Positions 17,197-26,125 of a DNA stretch of 64,000 nt are shown in pieces. The DNA lies in the NCBI GenBank assembly GCA_001768235.1, contig MENK01000019.1, positions 1 to 64,000 of the forward strand, in the 5' to 3' direction. The translations under genes and the position numbers were made by a program. Numbering within the stretch: position 1 is the first letter of the stretch; each line of letters starts with the position of its first letter. Source of the stretch: Bacteroidetes bacterium GWB2_32_14 (GTDB lineage Bacteria > Bacteroidota > Bacteroidia > Bacteroidales > UBA12077). The notes below the pieces were generated by a model, which saw only the letters and a list, made by a program, of their open reading frames with translations, searched no databases and was not told where the DNA came from.

Positions 17197-18055
17197 GAAA
17201 AATGTAATCTGGTTGGCAAGTTATCCAAAATCAGGCAATACTTGGTTTCGGGTTTTTATAACTAACCTGTTAAGCAACTCAGATGCTCCTGCAAATATTA
17301 ACGATTTGTCCGAGACAAGTATCTCCAGCTCGCGCAAAGTTTTTGATGATTATACCGGTTTATCATCTTCCGATTTATCCTTTGAAGAAATTGATAAACT
17401 TCGGCCGGAAGTATATCGCATGCAATCTGAAGAGTCGTCTGAACTCTTATTTAAAAAGGTTCACGATAAGTTTTATTTTGTTGCTGAAAATCAGCCCTTG
17501 TTTCCTCCTGAAATTTCAAAAGGAGTTATCTATTTAATCCGGAATCCTTTAGATGTGATAGTTTCATTCGCGTATCACAGTTCCAGGCCTGTAAATAAGA
17601 TGATTTCAGCATTGAATAATCCCGAATATGCTTTTTGCGATAAAAATGACAAACTCCAGAATCAGTTAAGGCAGATTCTCGGATCGTGGTCAGGGCACGT
17701 ACAGAGCTGGACCGAACAAAAACTCATTCCTGTTCATGTAATTCGATACGAAGATATGATTAACAACACCTTTGAAAGTTTTTCAAAAGCTATCCGTTTT
17801 TTAAGTATTGAGAAAACAGATCAGCAAATAAGAGATGCCATTCAAAAAAGTGATTTTCGAATCTTGTCAGGGCAGGAGAAAATAAGTGGGTTCAAAGAAA
17901 AAATGATTCAGTCAAAATCATTTTTCAGAAAAGGGAAAATTGGTGACTGGAGAAATCATCTTGACAAAGAAATACAAGATAAAATAATTGAAAATCATAA
18001 AGATGCTATGATTAAATTTGGATATTTAACATCTGAAAGTAAATTGATTTATTAA
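17189..18055 (+). CDS. PAPS-dependent sulfotransferase in the lasso cluster
   Basis: A 288-residue sulfotransferase (Sulfotransfer_1 type). The 5'-phosphosulfate loop is YPKSGNTW at 12-19, the 3'-phosphate site is RNPLDVIVS at 118-126, and the late RKGKIGDWRNHL block matches the conserved RxGxxGxW motif. These are the three landmarks of cytosolic-type enzymes using 3'-phosphoadenylyl sulfate. It overlaps the kinase by 8 nt and precedes B1 by 7 nt, so it is embedded in the biosynthetic operon. Candidate acceptors in the predicted core are Tyr45 (core 10), Ser44, Thr42, Thr46 and Ser50. The acceptor is not determined. Confidence 0.85.
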   Translation: MYKKNVIWLASYPKSGNTWFRVFITNLLSNSDAPANINDLSETSISSSRKVFDDYTGLSSSDLSFEEIDKLRPEVYRMQSEESSELLFKKVHDKFYFVAENQPLFPPEISKGVIYLIRNPLDVIVSFAYHSSRPVNKMISALNNPEYAFCDKNDKLQNQLRQILGSWSGHVQSWTEQKLIPVHVIRYEDMINNTFESFSKAIRFLSIEKTDQQIRDAIQKSDFRILSGQEKISGFKEKMIQSKSFFRKGKIGDWRNHLDKEIQDKIIENHKDAMIKFGYLTSESKLIY

Positions 18056-18062
18056 AATAAAT

Positions 18063-18350
18063 ATGAAAATAAATTTAGAGACTACAATTCAGCAAAATAA
18101 AGATATTTTAACCAGTGCTATCGATGGCGAAAAGGTAATGATGAGTATTCGTTTTGGAGAATATTACGGGCTGGGAATGACAGGGAGTTTTATCTGGGAT
18201 CATATTGAAAAGCCCATAAAAGTATCCGAATTAATCAACCTTATTACCGAAAAATACGCTGTTGATGAAGAAAAATGCTTTGGTGATATTGCTCCTTTCT
18301 TGAACGATTTGCTTGAAAAAGAACTAATCATTGCAACCAAGCAAGTTTGA
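18063..18350 (+). CDS. PqqD-family RRE protein (lasso B1)
   Basis: A 95-residue PqqD-like protein, the stand-alone RiPP recognition element that binds the leader peptide and presents it to the protease and cyclase. Typical features are the N-terminal beta-strand region (about 20-45, with the GEYYGLGMTGSFIW segment), then a helical part (LINLITEKYAVDEEKCFGDIAPFLNDLLEKELI) in which PqqD family members carry the V-x(5)-D-V-x-F-L-x-x-L pattern. Here the pattern reads DIAPFLNDLLEKELI. It sits directly before the B2 protease gene, the split B1/B2 arrangement common outside Enterobacteriaceae. Confidence 0.88.
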   Translation: MKINLETTIQQNKDILTSAIDGEKVMMSIRFGEYYGLGMTGSFIWDHIEKPIKVSELINLITEKYAVDEEKCFGDIAPFLNDLLEKELIIATKQV

Positions 18351-18380
18351 ATTTCGTTTAAATTTTAACGAACATACCTG

Positions 18381-18818
18381 ATGTTCAAATTGTTTAAAAA
18401 ATATATTAACTTAAAAAAAGCGGAACGGAAAATTTTAAATCAAACCTTTTTCTGGTTGGTTTATGCAACTGTTCTTGCAAGATTAATTCCCTTACGATGG
18501 TTTAACCATCTTTTAGGTGAATTTAGGAAAGAAGAATTTACTGAATTAGGATCAATTCAGATTGAAATAATTCAATTATTTAAAAAAAATCTGCGTCGTT
18601 GGAAACGCAATTTTCCGTGGAAAATAAAATGCTTTGAAGAGGCCATTGCTGCAAAAAAAGTTCTTGAAAAATATAAAATTAAAACTACCTTGTTTTTAGG
18701 TGTTGATAAAAACGATAAAAAGGAACTAACAGCTCATGCCTGGACAAAAGCAGGAAATACGGTTATTACAGGAGAAAAGGGATTTGAAAGATTTGTTGTG
18801 GTGGGATTCTACACATAA
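18381..18818 (+). CDS. Lasso leader peptidase (transglutaminase-like, B2)
   Basis: A 145-residue protein of the McjB C-terminal family, a cysteine protease with transglutaminase fold that removes the leader. The catalytic Cys is at 84 (KIKCFEEAIAAK) and His at 119 in TAHAWTKAG, in the expected order and spacing. A third acidic residue is not obvious from the sequence. N-terminal residues 20-45 are hydrophobic and aromatic, a normal feature of B2 proteins. It starts 30 nt after B1. A 145-bp gap with a possible promoter separates it from the precursor gene. Confidence 0.86.
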   Translation: MFKLFKKYINLKKAERKILNQTFFWLVYATVLARLIPLRWFNHLLGEFRKEEFTELGSIQIEIIQLFKKNLRRWKRNFPWKIKCFEEAIAAKKVLEKYKIKTTLFLGVDKNDKKELTAHAWTKAGNTVITGEKGFERFVVVGFYT

Positions 18819-18919
18819 ATTATTAGTCAAAAGAAAAACAGGATTAATCAATTTTTTAGTAAAAAACTTGTAGAAACAATATATCAATAATAAATTTACT
18901 ATATATAAACTAATTTAAA

Positions 18920-18927
18920 TAGTTTTG
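18920..18927 (+). promoter_or_regulatory. Possible promoter of the lasso precursor
   Basis: TAGTTTTG fits the TAnnTTTG -7 box and stands 37 nt before the precursor ATG at 18964. The upstream partner is weak (TTTA at 18895-18898, 21-nt gap). A separate promoter would let the precursor be made in excess over its enzymes, as is usual for RiPPs. Confidence 0.35.
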
Positions 18928-18963
18928 CATCAATTTTGAAGGTGAAAATAAAAATGTGAAGAA

Positions 18964-19116
18964 ATGGATGAGAAGATAAAGAACCCCGAAAGAAATAAAC
19001 TCAAAACGGGCGAGAAACTTGAGTGGGAAACTCCAAAACTGATTTGTTTGGATAAAGGAAAAACTGAAGGAGGCCCTGTGGCAGATACGGAATCTTATAC
19101 AGGTGATCTTTCTTAG
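18964..19116 (+). CDS. Lasso peptide precursor, predicted core GGPVADTESYTGDLS
   Basis: A 50-codon gene, read by hand because of its size. The leader (residues 1-35) is charged and contains W21-x-x-P24-x-L26-x-x-L29-D30-x-x-x-T34, the spacing of paeninodin-type lasso leaders, with the conserved Thr at position -2. Cleavage after Glu35 gives a 15-residue core from Gly36: GGPVADTESYTGDLS. Core residue 8 is Glu43, so an isopeptide bond from Gly1 to Glu8 gives an eight-residue ring and a seven-residue tail SYTGDLS; Asp6 is too close and Asp13 too far. Tyr45 and Ser50 are candidate sulfation and phosphorylation sites. It stands 145 bp after the B2 gene and 12 bp before a T9SS-secreted protein. The ring prediction is an inference from family rules. 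Confidence 0.8.
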   Translation: MDEKIKNPERNKLKTGEKLEWETPKLICLDKGKTEGGPVADTESYTGDLS

Positions 19117-19128
19117 AAAAATACAATT

Positions 19129-22100
19129 ATGAAAAAACAGAATTTTAGTATTAAAGTAATATTTTTTTTAAGTCTATTGATACAATCATTAATTATTAGT
19201 GGACAGGAATATTCATTATCAGCCTTACTTTCTGCAAGCAATGGAATAAATATATACAATATTAAAAAAGTTAGTGACGGAATTATTGTGTATGGAGACT
19301 ATAAAGGGACTCTAAATGCCAATGGGACACATATTGCTGATGATAGAGATGTCTATTTAGTTAAATATAATAATGATTTTCAAATACAATGGGCTAAACA
19401 AATAGGTGGAACTTTAATTGATCTCGCTTCTGATTTAAAAGTATCTGAAGATGGTTCAATCTATTTATTAAGCTCATTTACTGGCACATGCCTTTTCAAT
19501 GGGACGAATCAAATATCATCCACAGGTTCTTATGATGTTATATTAGCAAAATATAACAATTCAGGGGATTTTATTTGGGGTAAAAATATTGCATATAATC
19601 TTGCAGATCAATATGGAACATGTATGACTATTGATAAATTTGGAGATTTAATTATTGGAGGATATTACAAAGATTCTATAAGTTTTTCTGATACTAGTTT
19701 CGTTTCATCCTATGGAATGTATTATGCAAAATTAGATAATGGAGGTAATTTTCTATGGGCAAAAAATATACCTTCTACTTCTAGTAGTTCCCAATTAAGA
19801 TCATTGAGTGCTTTTAACGATGGTTATTATATAAATGGAATCTTTAAAGAAACATCAAGTTTTGATTTAGGAAATGAAATATCAAATACCGTAAGTTACA
19901 CTGACGTTTTTCTCTATAAAACAGATTTTTCAGGTGATGGTTTATGGTTGAGAAGGACTTATGGAGATAAAAATGCTTTTACAGGAACTATTACAAATGA
20001 TGAATATGATAATGTTTATTATACTGGTTATTTTGGTGGTTTGCAAATGGAAATCGACTTAAATGAAACTCAAAAGTCAAATACAATTTTATATAACAAT
20101 GGAGTTACTCAAGATATTTTTATATTAAAATATAATAAAGAAGGAAGCTTGATTTGGGCTATGGATTATGGTATGTCAGGAGATGACTTTGACAGGGATA
20201 TCAAATATCAAAATAATTTTTTATATATAACCGGATATTTTACTGATTCTTTAATATTTGGATCTGATACATTGTTCTCTGGTTCAACAACAGATATGGA
20301 TGCATTTTTAGGAATGATAGATAGAGGAGGAAATACTTTAAAGGCAATAAAAGTTACTGACTCTAATGATGGTTCTGAATCAGGAATGAAATTATCTTCA
20401 GACAGTTATAATAATGCTTTTTGGGGCGGTTATTTTAATTCAACATCTATTACAATAGGTGATAGTACATTTATTAATCCGTATTCTGGAAAGAGAAGTG
20501 TATTTGTATCAAAATACAAGCCTCCTTATGTCGCAGCATTTACTAAAAAAACAAATGTTTCCTGCAACCAGGGTTCCGATGGGGAATTAATTGTAACACC
20601 TTATTTTGGGGTGCTTCCATACACCTATTCCTGGAGCCACGATGCCGGGTTAAATGATTCTACAGCTACAGGTTTAACCGCGGGTACCTATACTGTAACG
20701 GTAACAGATTTTTTAGATTCTGTCGCTGTTGTTCAATATACTCTTACTGAACCCGATTCATTTATTTTTGACCCGGCAATTACCCAGGTTACTACATGTA
20801 GTTACAGTGCCGAAGGAGCAATTAATTTAAATGTTACCGGTGGAAATGGGGAAAATACCTATTACTGGTTCGAAGCAGATGGAGGTTCAGGTGTGCAATT
20901 AACAATGGAAGATCAGTTTAATTTAACAACCGGCAGTTACAGTGTAACAGTAACCGACTCGAAAGGTTGTACATCAGACACAACCATTTATATTACAGGT
21001 CCCGAGTCAATAACTTTTAGCAATACCATAGTAACAAATTATTCGGGGCCTATGGCCAAAGGAAAAATTGACCTGGTATATGAAGGCGGATTTGGTGATC
21101 CTGCATCGTATGCTTTTAGCTGGCAAGGGCCTTCTGGCTATACTTCATCCGAAGATAGTATTTCCAATCTCGATCCAGGAAACTATACTGTTACTGCTTC
21201 CGATGTTCATTCTTGTGATTTCGATACTACTTTTAATGTTAAAGACTTAGACACATTCTATGTATATATTTCGGATTACAAACATGCTTGCAATGGTACA
21301 ATAAATGGCCATGCAACTGCCAGCTATTATTCACCCGAAGGACACACAAATATTACATATCAATGGGATGCCAATGCAGACAACCAGATAACAGCCAAAG
21401 CAACAAACTTAGCACCGGGAAGATATTATTACGTTACAGTTACCGACCTTGATAACACTCCAAATAGCGTAATGGTAGATAGTATATATATTGATGAATT
21501 AAGTTACACGTTTAGCGGTTCAATTTCAGGTATATCAACAACTACACTGGGTTGTTATGGCGATACAGATGGATTTATCGATTTAAATATTACAGATGCA
21601 GGAACTCTTCCCTATTTATATCTGTGGAATACAGGAGCAACTACGCAGGACTTAATTAATTTACCTGTAGGCACTTATAGCGTAACAGCAACTGATGCAA
21701 ATGAATGCCAGTTTTCGGTTACAAACTATCAAATTAGTCAACCAACAGTTTTAGCTGCTACAGCCGAAATAGTAAGTAAACCAAGCTGCTACGGAGATTA
21801 CGATGGCGAAATTACGGTATTGCGTAACGGAGGAACAGGCCCTTACACCTATCAGTGGAATGATCCCGGTTTTCAAACAGAACAAAATGCAACGGGCCTG
21901 GATGTCGGTTATTACACTGTTACAGTTACTGATTACAATGGGTGTACAAAAAATGCTTCAGTAAATCTCACCCAACCAGACGCTTTAAGTGTTATTAAAA
22001 CCGTATATCCTGTTTCCTGTAACAGTGGAAACGATGGAACCGCATTGTTAATCGTAACAGGAGGAACTGTTTCCGGATCATATACTTATGACTGGTCAAC

Positions 22101-23247
22101 AACGAACGGCTCTGGTTTAGTCTTGGGCAACGAAGATCAAATTACTCTCACGACAGGAAACTATGATTTTACGATTACAGATGACAATGCTTGCACTTAC
22201 TTAGATAGTGTTGAAATAACAGAACCTGATATTTTAGAAATAACAAACGAATCTAAAACAGATGTTTCTACTTGTTTTGGTGATACTAACGGCACGATTA
22301 CAATCACTGCTTCAGGTGGTACGGGAACATTAACTTATACCTTAAACCCGGGTGCTATTCAAGTAAACAACACCGGCGTTTTTACAGGATTAACCGCAGG
22401 AACTTATACTGTAGATGTTGATGATATAAATGGTTGCGGGCCAGTAACATCTAACTCAATTACAATTGAAGAACCAATACAAATTAGTATTGAAGAAACA
22501 CTGACTACGAATGCTTCTTGCTTTAGCTTATCTGATGGCTCCGTTGATATTACTGTTTCAGGAGGTACAATTGCTTCTGATTATAATTACAATTGGTCAA
22601 CTGCCAATGGATCGGGTTTAGTTAATGGAAATGCTGACCAATCTGGTCTGTCAGCAGGAACCTATAATCTGACAGTTACAGACAATAACTCATGTTCCGA
22701 AACAACTTCAATAATCATTAATCAGCCCGACGAAATTGTTATTGATTCCACAAAAATTATTGATGCATCGTCCGAAATGGCAAATGATGGTTCAATTACT
22801 ATTTACGTGAAAGGCGGAGCAGGAACCTATAATTTTACTTTAAACCCGGGTGCTGTTCAAACAAATCAAACAGGGATATTCACAGGCTTATTACCAGGAG
22901 AATATACAATTGAAGTGGTTGATACAGATGGCTGTGGGCCGGTTACATCTGATGCCTTAACTGTTTCATACACTGTTGGACTTGATAATGTTAATTTTAC
23001 CGATAATATTAAAGTTTACCCAAATCCAACATCTTCTAAAATAACTGTCGAGATTAATAATATTCAAACAGATGGTTATACAATTTCTATTTTTGATGTT
23101 ACCGGAATGCAAGTTTACTCAGAAAAAATTAAAAAGGAAGGGTTAATTAAAAAGGAAATTGATTTATCGGGTTATGCAAAGGGTATTTATTCAATCCAGA
23201 TTATTATGCAAGATAGAATAATGAGCCAAAAAATAATATTACAGTAA
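19129..23247 (+). CDS. Secreted SprB-repeat protein with T9SS sorting domain
   Basis: A 1372-residue exported protein. A signal peptide (residues 1-26, ending ISGQ) is followed by a repetitive region (about 40-465) with recurring blades of the type DVYLVKYNNDFQIQWAKQIGG and DVILAKYNNSGDFIWGKNI, a beta-propeller-like SBBP pattern. From about 475 to 1290 there are about ten SprB-like Ig repeats (C-x-G-x(2)-DG...GG..PY.Y.W...GTYTVTVTD). The last 80 residues form a type A T9SS sorting domain (YPNPTSSKITVEI, GMQVYSEKI, KGIYSIQI). It is probably secreted and anchored at the cell surface. It begins 12 nt after the precursor stop, so it may be cotranscribed; any link to the lasso peptide is unproven. 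A terminator follows at 23271. Confidence 0.85.
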   Translation: MKKQNFSIKVIFFLSLLIQSLIISGQEYSLSALLSASNGINIYNIKKVSDGIIVYGDYKGTLNANGTHIADDRDVYLVKYNNDFQIQWAKQIGGTLIDLASDLKVSEDGSIYLLSSFTGTCLFNGTNQISSTGSYDVILAKYNNSGDFIWGKNIAYNLADQYGTCMTIDKFGDLIIGGYYKDSISFSDTSFVSSYGMYYAKLDNGGNFLWAKNIPSTSSSSQLRSLSAFNDGYYINGIFKETSSFDLGNEISNTVSYTDVFLYKTDFSGDGLWLRRTYGDKNAFTGTITNDEYDNVYYTGYFGGLQMEIDLNETQKSNTILYNNGVTQDIFILKYNKEGSLIWAMDYGMSGDDFDRDIKYQNNFLYITGYFTDSLIFGSDTLFSGSTTDMDAFLGMIDRGGNTLKAIKVTDSNDGSESGMKLSSDSYNNAFWGGYFNSTSITIGDSTFINPYSGKRSVFVSKYKPPYVAAFTKKTNVSCNQGSDGELIVTPYFGVLPYTYSWSHDAGLNDSTATGLTAGTYTVTVTDFLDSVAVVQYTLTEPDSFIFDPAITQVTTCSYSAEGAINLNVTGGNGENTYYWFEADGGSGVQLTMEDQFNLTTGSYSVTVTDSKGCTSDTTIYITGPESITFSNTIVTNYSGPMAKGKIDLVYEGGFGDPASYAFSWQGPSGYTSSEDSISNLDPGNYTVTASDVHSCDFDTTFNVKDLDTFYVYISDYKHACNGTINGHATASYYSPEGHTNITYQWDANADNQITAKATNLAPGRYYYVTVTDLDNTPNSVMVDSIYIDELSYTFSGSISGISTTTLGCYGDTDGFIDLNITDAGTLPYLYLWNTGATTQDLINLPVGTYSVTATDANECQFSVTNYQISQPTVLAATAEIVSKPSCYGDYDGEITVLRNGGTGPYTYQWNDPGFQTEQNATGLDVGYYTVTVTDYNGCTKNASVNLTQPDALSVIKTVYPVSCNSGNDGTALLIVTGGTVSGSYTYDWSTTNGSGLVLGNEDQITLTTGNYDFTITDDNACTYLDSVEITEPDILEITNESKTDVSTCFGDTNGTITITASGGTGTLTYTLNPGAIQVNNTGVFTGLTAGTYTVDVDDINGCGPVTSNSITIEEPIQISIEETLTTNASCFSLSDGSVDITVSGGTIASDYNYNWSTANGSGLVNGNADQSGLSAGTYNLTVTDNNSCSETTSIIINQPDEIVIDSTKIIDASSEMANDGSITIYVKGGAGTYNFTLNPGAVQTNQTGIFTGLLPGEYTIEVVDTDGCGPVTSDALTVSYTVGLDNVNFTDNIKVYPNPTSSKITVEINNIQTDGYTISIFDVTGMQVYSEKIKKEGLIKKEIDLSGYAKGIYSIQIIMQDRIMSQKIILQ
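22005..22975 (+). repeat. Duplicated pair of SprB modules
   Basis: Within the SprB-repeat gene, the two-module unit at about 22005-22475 is repeated at about 22510-22975. Shared wording includes WST-x-NGSGLV and NPGA-x-Q-x-N-x-TG-x-FTG and GCGPVTS in both. This looks like an internal duplication of a module pair that has since diverged. Confidence 0.65.
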
Positions 23248-23270
23248 AACCTGATTGTTTAAACAAATAT

Positions 23271-23302
23271 GAAGACTTCTGCATGGGAGTCTTCTTTTTT
23301 TT
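23271..23302 (+). terminator. Terminator after the SprB-repeat gene
   Basis: A 7-bp stem (23271-23277 with 23288-23294), 10-nt loop and eight T (23295-23302). It ends the lasso precursor/SprB transcript 24 nt after the stop. Confidence 0.85.
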
Positions 23303-23366
23303 GTAAAAGATCTCATAAAATAGTTAAGATTTTATAAGTTTACACAGAATTCAAAATCTTATTTAA

Positions 23367-24638
23367 ATGAACGTTTTACTTATAGGTTCGGGAGGCAGAG
23401 AAAATGCCATAGCCTGGAAAATTGCTAAAAGCCCCAGATTAAGTAAATTATTTATTACTCCTGGGAATGCCGGAACTGCCGGGTTTGGAGAAAATGTAAA
23501 TATAAATACGAACGATTTTTCAACCATTAAATCCTTTGTCCTTGAAAAACAAATTGAATTAGTAATTGTAGGGCCGGAACAACCCCTGGTTGATGGTATT
23601 CATGATTATTTCCTTGCAGATGATAAATTGAACGGTATTCCTTTAATTGGCCCGGTAAAAGCAGGAGCAATATTAGAAGGGAGTAAAGATTTTGCAAAAT
23701 TCTTCATGCAAAAGTACAATATACCAACAGCAAAATATAAAACTTTTACAAAAGATACATTAACCGAAGGCTATCGTTTTTTAGAACAATTGAAACCACC
23801 CTATGTTTTAAAAGCCGACGGGCTGGCTTCAGGAAAGGGAGTTATTATTCTTGATGATCTAAATAAAACAAAGGAAACACTCGAAGAAATGCTAAATGGT
23901 AAATTTGGTAAAGCGAGTAATAAGGTCGTTATTGAAGAATTTTTAGAGGGACTGGAATTATCGGTATTTATTATTACTGATGGGAAGAATTATAAAATAC
24001 TCCCTGAAGCTAAAGATTACAAAAGAATTGGCGAAGGTGATACCGGATTAAATACAGGCGGCATGGGAGCCGTTTCGCCAGTTCCTTTTGCAAATAATGT
24101 TTTCATGGAAAAAGTGGAAAAAAGAATAATAATTCCAACTATTGAAGGATTAAAAAAAGAAAATATCCATTACAAAGGATTTATTTTCTTTGGATTAATT
24201 TGTGTTAACGGCGAACCTTATGTTATTGAGTACAATGTCAGGCTGGGCGACCCTGAAACAGAAGTGGTAATTCCCCGGATAAAATCAGATTTTCTTGATT
24301 TAATGATGCATGTTGCCAATGAAACCCTTGATAAAGCATCGGTTGAAACAGACCCAAATGCAGCATCAACAATAATGTTAGTCTCGGGTGGATATCCCGG
24401 AAATTATGAAAATGGTAAAATTATTAAAAACTTAAATCTGGTTAATAATTCTTTGCTTTTTCATGCAGGAACGAGAATCGATGGTAACAGCGTTGTTTCA
24501 AACGGGGGAAGGGTTTTGGCTATTACATCTTACGGGGAAACTATTTTTGAAGCATTAAATAAAAGCAGGGAAAATGCAGATATAATTGATTTCGAAGGTA
24601 AATACTACAGAAAAGATATTGGGTTTGATCTAAAATAA
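23367..24638 (+). CDS. purD: Phosphoribosylamine-glycine ligase
   Basis: PurD (GARS) joins glycine to 5-phosphoribosylamine with ATP, the second step of purine synthesis. The 423-residue ATP-grasp protein has the N-terminal MNVLLIGSGGREN, the conserved KADGLASGKGV loop (about 148-158), the TGGMGAVSPVP block and YNVRLGDPETE near the active site. Length is normal for the family. The DUF6427-like membrane gene follows after 5 nt. Another pathway gene, purQ, lies 15 kb away at 39253. Confidence 0.97.
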   Translation: MNVLLIGSGGRENAIAWKIAKSPRLSKLFITPGNAGTAGFGENVNINTNDFSTIKSFVLEKQIELVIVGPEQPLVDGIHDYFLADDKLNGIPLIGPVKAGAILEGSKDFAKFFMQKYNIPTAKYKTFTKDTLTEGYRFLEQLKPPYVLKADGLASGKGVIILDDLNKTKETLEEMLNGKFGKASNKVVIEEFLEGLELSVFIITDGKNYKILPEAKDYKRIGEGDTGLNTGGMGAVSPVPFANNVFMEKVEKRIIIPTIEGLKKENIHYKGFIFFGLICVNGEPYVIEYNVRLGDPETEVVIPRIKSDFLDLMMHVANETLDKASVETDPNAASTIMLVSGGYPGNYENGKIIKNLNLVNNSLLFHAGTRIDGNSVVSNGGRVLAITSYGETIFEALNKSRENADIIDFEGKYYRKDIGFDLK

Positions 24639-24643
24639 TCATT

Positions 24644-25642
24644 ATGACATCAGAGATATTAAAAAGTAACAGGCCATTTGTACTAATTCTGGCTATTTTA
24701 TCAGGGTTCGCTCTTTGGTTTTTAACAATTGTTTACCCTCCTGTTTTAGATTTTAAAATGGATTCATCTTCAATGCCTTTATACAAATTAGCTCTCGGAT
24801 TTTTTAAAGGGAACATGATAATTCTCAACGTGTTCGCTTTCTTACTTATAATTATACAAAGCCTTCTGATTGTCAAATTAAATCAAAAGTATATTTTAAT
24901 AAATGCCAGAACTTTTTTACCTGCATTTTTTTATATACTAATTTCGAGTAGTCTTATTGATATTCAGGGGATTAATCCTGTTCTACTTGGTAATTTTTTT
25001 ATTTTCTTTGCCCTTGATTTAATATTTAAAATTTACCGGTCAGATTATGCTTTAAGTCAAATCTATCTTGCCGGATTTTTTATCGCGATAGCAAGTCTTA
25101 TCTGGGCTCCATTCGCTATTTTTCAATTATTAATTTGGGCTTCTTTAATTATTATGCGGCCATTTATTGGCAGAGAATGGATAGTAAGTATTTTGGGATT
25201 CCTCACTCCTGTTTTGTTTGCTTTTGTTATGTATTATGTTTTTCTGGACAATGTTGCTTTATATACTATTCTTTACAATATCAAAAATGAATTTATGATT
25301 GTAACGAATTTTAAAAGTATCTCTCTTTCTTCAATCCTCTTTTATTCATTTTTACTATTTATAATTTTAATAGCCAGTTACAATATAATTAGAAATTACC
25401 AAAACCGAAAAATTAAAACGAGAAAGTATTTTGTAATAAACCTCTTGTATTTCTTAATAGGCCTTTCAATATTTCTTTTCTTTAAAAGAGTATCTTATGA
25501 AATAATTTATATTTTAAGCATTCCCGTTTCGTTTTTGTTAACTGATTATTTTTATTCAACCAAGAAGAGCTTTTTTTTAAACATCGTATTATTACTACTA
25601 TACGCAGGACTTGTATATATGCAAATTGCTCATTCGAATTAA
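24644..25642 (+). CDS. Polytopic membrane protein (DUF6427-like)
   Basis: A 332-residue inner-membrane protein with about nine hydrophobic segments and almost no soluble regions. The organisation and sequence resemble a conserved Bacteroidota family annotated DUF6427, which has no assigned function; the match is by recollection. It follows purD after 5 nt, probably by read-through. A hairpin overlaps its stop codon (25623-25653). Confidence 0.65.
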   Translation: MTSEILKSNRPFVLILAILSGFALWFLTIVYPPVLDFKMDSSSMPLYKLALGFFKGNMIILNVFAFLLIIIQSLLIVKLNQKYILINARTFLPAFFYILISSSLIDIQGINPVLLGNFFIFFALDLIFKIYRSDYALSQIYLAGFFIAIASLIWAPFAIFQLLIWASLIIMRPFIGREWIVSILGFLTPVLFAFVMYYVFLDNVALYTILYNIKNEFMIVTNFKSISLSSILFYSFLLFIILIASYNIIRNYQNRKIKTRKYFVINLLYFLIGLSIFLFFKRVSYEIIYILSIPVSFLLTDYFYSTKKSFFLNIVLLLLYAGLVYMQIAHSN

Positions 25643-25653
25643 ATGAGCAATTT
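25623..25653. terminator. Hairpin overlapping the stop of the membrane protein gene
   Basis: A 12-bp perfect stem (25623-25634 with 25642-25653) whose loop contains the stop codon. The stem ends are A3/T3, so a short U-run exists on both strands. It lies between two converging genes and may end both transcripts; the U-run is shorter than usual. Confidence 0.5.
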
Positions 25654-25673
25654 AAAAACAGAATATAAAATAT

Positions 25674-26123
25674 CTAGAATTTCTTTACAAAAGATAAAAG
25701 TGCAACAGCCAGTCCCTGTTCTCCTTCCTTGAAATCAATAAAAATATGATAAACCCCTGTAGATTGGCATTGAAAATCGAATGACGGGTAATTTTTACCT
25801 GTAGCAACAATATAATTACTGCCTAATAACCTGTTGTTGTCGTATAGTTGAACAATTGCTTTACCGGGATAATCTTTTGAATTACAAATTGAGAAGCGAT
25901 AAATTGTATTTTTACTTAAAACAACCGAAAACCGTGATGAAGGTTTTTCCTCGCCAGGTTTTGCAGCATCAAGTTTAACCTGAAAATCTTTTAAGTATGT
26001 TGCATCATCTGCAATAATATTACAAATATCTACCAATTCCTGACCAGACTGAGCATTTGTTTTTAAACTATACCCAAATAAAAAAATTGCAAACAAAGCA
26101 AATAATATATACCTGTATTTCAT
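25674..26123 (-). CDS. Hypothetical exported protein
   Basis: A 149-residue protein with an N-terminal signal peptide (residues 5-25, KYRYILFALFAIFLFGYSL...NAQS). The mature part is probably a small beta-rich domain (YRFSICNSKDYPGKAIVQLYDNNRLLGSNYIV), ending with a YHIFIDFKEGEQG segment; the pattern recalls small prepeptidase-like or jelly-roll domains, but I cannot name a family. It follows the lipoprotein at 26126 by 2 nt on the same strand and is therefore probably cotranscribed with it. Confidence 0.6.
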   Translation of the reverse strand: MKYRYILFALFAIFLFGYSLKTNAQSGQELVDICNIIADDATYLKDFQVKLDAAKPGEEKPSSRFSVVLSKNTIYRFSICNSKDYPGKAIVQLYDNNRLLGSNYIVATGKNYPSFDFQCQSTGVYHIFIDFKEGEQGLAVALLSFVKKF

Positions 26124-26125
26124 AT

